This document shows, piece after piece, positions 6,201-8,661 of a stretch of DNA of 8,661 bases. This DNA comes from an uncultured Lachnospiraceae bacterium. GTDB lineage: Bacteria > Bacillota > Clostridia > Lachnospirales > Lachnospiraceae. Location of the stretch: the NCBI GenBank assembly GCA_902766655.1, contig CACXEL010000469.1, forward strand, positions 1 to 8,661. Direction: 5' to 3'. The position numbers and the translations under genes were made by a program. The notes below the pieces were generated by a model, which had not been told where the DNA came from, made no database searches, and saw nothing but the letters and a program-made list of their open reading frames with translations. Each line of letters opens with the position of its first letter. Positions within the stretch are counted from its first letter, which is position 1.

Positions 6201-6210
6201 AAAGGAGGAG
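6201..6210 (+). promoter_or_regulatory. Ribosome binding site of the GH39 gene
   Basis: AAAGGAGGAG ends 3 nt before the ATG at 6214, with the AGGAGG core 5 nt from it. This decides the start: the frame is open 82 codons further upstream, across the promoter, but no family sequence or ribosome binding site is found there. Confidence 0.85.
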
Positions 6211-6213
6211 CAT

Positions 6214-7725
6214 ATGTCAGTACGATATTCGGTAGATCTTGACCAGCCGGGAAGGGCATTTCCCCATTACTGGGAGCTCAGTGTCGGAAGCTGTCATGCT
6301 GCGACGATCCTGCGCGCTGACGTTCAGGCTCAGATCAGACAGGCACACAAGGACATTGGCTTCAGGTATCTGAGATTCCACGGCCTACTGGACGACGATA
6401 TGAGTGTCGTCATCGCCGGTTTCATGCCCGGGCAGCCGCCTCAGCTGAGCTTTTTCAACATTGACTGTATTTTCGACTTCCTGCTGGATGCGGGGATGAA
6501 GCCATTCGTTGAGCTTGGCTTTATGCCGGAGGCCTTTGCCTCCTCGGACCATACGACCTTCCACTACAAGGGCTTTTCCTCCATGCCGAAGAAGGATGCC
6601 GACTGGGAGGACCTGATCACGAAGCTGGTGCAGCACCTTGAGGATCGTTACGGCGCGGAGGAGGTGCGGACCTGGTTTTTCGAGGTCTGGAACGAGCCCA
6701 ACCTTTACTTTTTCTTTGACGGGACCCAGGAGGATTATTTCCATCTCTACGAGATGACAGCCAGGTCCATCAAAAATGTGGACAGTAAACTGAAGGTTGG
6801 CGGCCCGGCCACATCCAACAATGCATGGATTCCCGAGTTCAGGAACTTCTGCGAGGCGAACGGCGTTCCCTATGACTTCATTTCCACCCACCACTATCCC
6901 AGCGACGATCCCCTCTCTACAGCGGGCATGAACGGGCCGGGCACCAAGGGGGAGGACTTCATGAAGATCGATCCGGCTTCCCTGAGCCCTGAGGACATTC
7001 AGAAGATCATAGACGCTTTCTTCAACCGGGAAAATAAGAACCCCCGCGACATCCTCTCCCGTCTGACCCAAAAAGCCAAGGCAGAGGCGGGCGACTACCC
7101 GCTCTACTACACCGAATGGAACGTCGGCCACTATGATACTGCCTATGCGGCTGCCGGTGTGCTCGCTACGCTGGCTTATAACGAGGGCCTGGTCGAGGGA
7201 TACTCCTACTGGTGCATCTCTGACATTTTCGAGGAACTGGGTCTCCACGGTCTTCCCTTCAACAATGAGTTCGGACTGGTAAATGTCTATGGCACACCGA
7301 AGCCCGTCTACCGGGTCTTCGAAGCCCTCCATAAAGCGGGCGACAGGCGTCTCAACGTTACAGCCGCCGGTGAAGGAAATGACTACCGCACCGCCGAAGT
7401 GCTCGCTCTGGCTGACGACGACGTGGTGACTCTCTTTGCCTACAACCACGACATCGAGGAGCGTGAGATCCGCCGGGTGACTATGGAGCTGGAGATCAAG
7501 GGCAGCTTCCGCAAGGTGGAGAAGGCTGTCATCGGCAGGGGCAGCGCCGATCCCTTCAGCTGCTGGAATGAGATGAGCAGGCCTGCTTACCTGACGAAGG
7601 CCCAGGTATCGCAGCTGGACGCGGCCTCCCAGCTCATCTGGCAGGACGTCACGGCTTGCAGGGATCCCTTCACGTTTGATCTGCCTGAGGAGAGTGTGAC
7701 GATTTTCCGGCTGACAAGAGATTGA
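6214..7725 (+). CDS. GH39 family glycosidase, probable beta-xylosidase
   Basis: Retaining glycoside hydrolase of family GH39, 503 aa, matching the ~500-aa bacterial beta-xylosidases such as Thermoanaerobacterium XynB. It would release xylose from the non-reducing ends of xylo-oligosaccharides. Visible hallmarks are 'RFHGLLDDDM' (54-63) near the start of the (beta/alpha)8 barrel, 'FFEVWNEPNLYFF' (155-167) with the acid/base Glu161, 'STHHYPSDD' (224-232), and 'YYTEWN' (298-303) with the nucleophile Glu301. The last ~130 residues form the beta-rich accessory domain usual in the family. There is no signal peptide, so it is cytoplasmic and should act on imported oligosaccharides, although no sugar transporter is in the window. 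The neighbours are a divergent MATE gene and convergent carB, so it appears monocistronic. The family also contains alpha-L-iduronidases; xylosidase is preferred on length and bacterial context. Confidence 0.92.
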   Translation: MSVRYSVDLDQPGRAFPHYWELSVGSCHAATILRADVQAQIRQAHKDIGFRYLRFHGLLDDDMSVVIAGFMPGQPPQLSFFNIDCIFDFLLDAGMKPFVELGFMPEAFASSDHTTFHYKGFSSMPKKDADWEDLITKLVQHLEDRYGAEEVRTWFFEVWNEPNLYFFFDGTQEDYFHLYEMTARSIKNVDSKLKVGGPATSNNAWIPEFRNFCEANGVPYDFISTHHYPSDDPLSTAGMNGPGTKGEDFMKIDPASLSPEDIQKIIDAFFNRENKNPRDILSRLTQKAKAEAGDYPLYYTEWNVGHYDTAYAAAGVLATLAYNEGLVEGYSYWCISDIFEELGLHGLPFNNEFGLVNVYGTPKPVYRVFEALHKAGDRRLNVTAAGEGNDYRTAEVLALADDDVVTLFAYNHDIEEREIRRVTMELEIKGSFRKVEKAVIGRGSADPFSCWNEMSRPAYLTKAQVSQLDAASQLIWQDVTACRDPFTFDLPEESVTIFRLTRD

Positions 7726-7797
7726 AGCCTGCAGACGCTGACAGGCAGAGAATGATCGGGCGGGCTGCGGCCTGCCCGATCATGGTGTCTGAAGCTT
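7725..7797 (+). terminator. Large hairpin directly after the GH39 gene (terminator or 3' stabiliser)
   Basis: A 14-bp stem (7752-7765 with 7770-7783, core ATGATCGGGC / GCCCGATCAT, tetraloop TGCG) is extended outward by CAGAC/GTCTG (7732-7736 with 7787-7791) and AAGC/GCTT (7725-7728 with 7794-7797). Only CTTTGT follows instead of a proper T-tract. It may protect the 3' end or pause polymerase ahead of the stronger terminator downstream. Confidence 0.5.
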
Positions 7798-7864
7798 TGT
7801 ACTTCTTCCGGGACCGCTGTCGCCGCTGCCGGACGCGGCAAAGGCACAGCGCATTTAGGACAGG

Positions 7865-7923
7865 CAAAAAAACAGCCGGCACATCCGCGGAAACGGACCG
7901 TGGATGTGCCGGCTGTTTTTTGC
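7865..7923. terminator. Bidirectional Rho-independent terminator between GH39 and carB
   Basis: ACAGCCGGCACATCC (7872-7886) pairs perfectly with GGATGTGCCGGCTGT (7902-7916). The stem is flanked by an A-run (7866-7872) and a T-run (7916-7921), so it works in both directions. It ends 7 nt from the carB stop and serves both convergent genes. Between it and the preceding hairpin (7798-7864) I see nothing else. Confidence 0.92.
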
Positions 7924-7929
7924 TGGTCT

Positions 7930-8661
7930 TTATTTATCACTGATCGTGGAATGCCACTCCTGAAGGGACCTGACGTCGCCCTTGGAGCCGTTCTTCACGA
8001 TGGCGATTCCCTCGACGGCTGCCTTGGCGGCGGCCATGGTGGTGATGTAGGGAATCTTGTACTTGATGGCTGCCTTTCTCAGGTAGCTGTCGTCATGGAT
8101 GGAGTCCTTGCCGACCGGGGAGTTGATGATCAGCTGGATCTTGCCGTTTGTCATTTCGTCCAGAATGTTGGGACGGCCTTCGTAGAGCTTCTTGACTCGC
8201 TTGACCGGGAGTTTGGCCTCCTCGATGAGAGAGCAGGTCTTGCCGGTGGCCATGAGCTTGAAGCCGGTCTCATAGAGTGCGCGGGCGATGGCCACGACCT
8301 CCATGCGGTCCTTCTTGTTGACGGACAGGAGGGCGGTTCCGCCGAGGGGCAGGGTCGCCTGAGCGCCTTCCTCGGCCTTGAAGAAGGCTTCGCCGGGGGT
8401 CTTGGCGATGCCGAGGACCTCGCCGGTGGATCTCATTTCCGGGCCAAGGACCGGGTCGACTTCCTGGAACATGTTGAAGGGGAAGACGGCTTCCTTGACG
8501 CCGTAGTAGGGGATCTTCTTCTCCTTGAGGCCCGGGACCGGTGAGGGTCTGCCGGTGAGCTCACCGGTGATGATCTCAGTCGCCAGGGGCACCATGCTGA
8601 TGCCGCAGACCTTGGAGACCAGGGGCACCGTGCGGGAGGCGCGGGGGTTGGCCTCGAGGAC
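7930..8661 (-). CDS. carB: Carbamoyl-phosphate synthase large chain, C-terminal part (runs off window)
   Basis: Synthetic subunit that makes carbamoyl phosphate from bicarbonate, ATP and ammonia supplied by CarA, for pyrimidine and arginine synthesis. The last 243 codons are present; the 5' part is beyond the right edge. The frame enters with 'LEANPRASRTVPLVSK', the conserved end of the second ATP-grasp domain (family form EVNPRASRT-PFVSK). It continues with 'VKEAVFPFNMF' and 'DPVLGPEMRSTGEVLGIAKT', both family hallmarks. The final ~135 residues, from 'GTALLSVNKKDR', form the MGS-like allosteric domain where UMP, IMP or ornithine act in characterised enzymes. The GTG at 8628 is internal, not a start. 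The MGS domain reads 'GRPNILDEMTNGKIQLIIN', 'HDDSYLRKAAIKYKIPY' and ends with an ordinary short tail. No defect is visible. carA is not in the window. Confidence 0.97.
   Translation of the reverse strand, partial: VLEANPRASRTVPLVSKVCGISMVPLATEIITGELTGRPSPVPGLKEKKIPYYGVKEAVFPFNMFQEVDPVLGPEMRSTGEVLGIAKTPGEAFFKAEEGAQATLPLGGTALLSVNKKDRMEVVAIARALYETGFKLMATGKTCSLIEEAKLPVKRVKKLYEGRPNILDEMTNGKIQLIINSPVGKDSIHDDSYLRKAAIKYKIPYITTMAAAKAAVEGIAIVKNGSKGDVRSLQEWHSTISDK

Noticed and set aside
5968..6213. N-terminal extension of the GH39 frame by 82 codons
   Set aside because: It crosses the predicted GH39 promoter and has no family similarity. AAAGGAGGAG directly precedes the ATG at 6214.
6385..7449. 354-codon open frame on the - strand, antisense to the GH39 gene
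   Set aside because: It is a shadow frame produced by third-position GC bias. The + strand carries both GH39 catalytic glutamates.

Overview
The window is about 8.7 kb of GC-rich bacterial chromosome. I infer a Gram-positive, high-GC Clostridia (Lachnospiraceae-like gut or rumen) bacterium. The reasons are the strong AGGAGG-type ribosome binding sites, sigma-A-type promoters, lipoprotein signal, bidirectional hairpin/T-tract terminators, and the clostridial flavour of the barnase/barstar pair, the GH39 beta-xylosidase-like enzyme and the MATE exporter. This taxonomic call is inference; no rRNA or marker phylogeny is available here. I see no IS element, tRNA, rRNA or CRISPR array.

Left block (1-2080, all + strand). 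The window opens inside a BMP/Med (PnrA-like) substrate-binding protein gene whose lipoprotein signal lies outside the window. After 102 nt comes a lipoprotein whose C-terminal ~100 residues are a complete barnase-type guanyl-specific RNase with all catalytic residues. It is tethered by a 113-residue linker with no lysine or arginine. Twelve nucleotides later is its inhibitor, a barstar homologue, whose Shine-Dalgarno overlaps the RNase stop codon. A strong bidirectional terminator ends the block. No convincing promoter or terminator separates the BMP and RNase genes, so co-transcription is possible. A working idea is a surface RNA-degrading and nucleoside-capturing unit, or a surface-displayed toxin with its immunity protein.

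Middle block (2194-5617, - strand). A cytoplasmic type-B carboxylesterase lies downstream of a MATE-family multidrug/metabolite exporter. Each seems to be its own transcription unit: a hairpin follows the MATE gene, and the 433-nt gap holds a near-consensus promoter (TAGACA-N17-TATAAT) for the esterase.

Divergent region (5618-6213). This 596-nt region holds the MATE leader, with a hairpin just upstream of its ribosome binding site, and a well-formed promoter for the gene on the other side.

Right block (6214-8661). A GH39 family glycosidase (probable cytoplasmic beta-xylosidase) runs on the + strand. It converges on the 3' end of carB (carbamoyl-phosphate synthase large chain, - strand, running off the window), with a strong shared bidirectional terminator between them. 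The GH39 enzyme and the esterase could both act on imported plant-derived oligosaccharides or esters, but nothing links them in one operon.

Most of the window is ordinary metabolism and transport. The part most worth a second look is the barnase/barstar pair: it has an acidic tether and paired substitutions at positions known to meet in the barnase-barstar interface.
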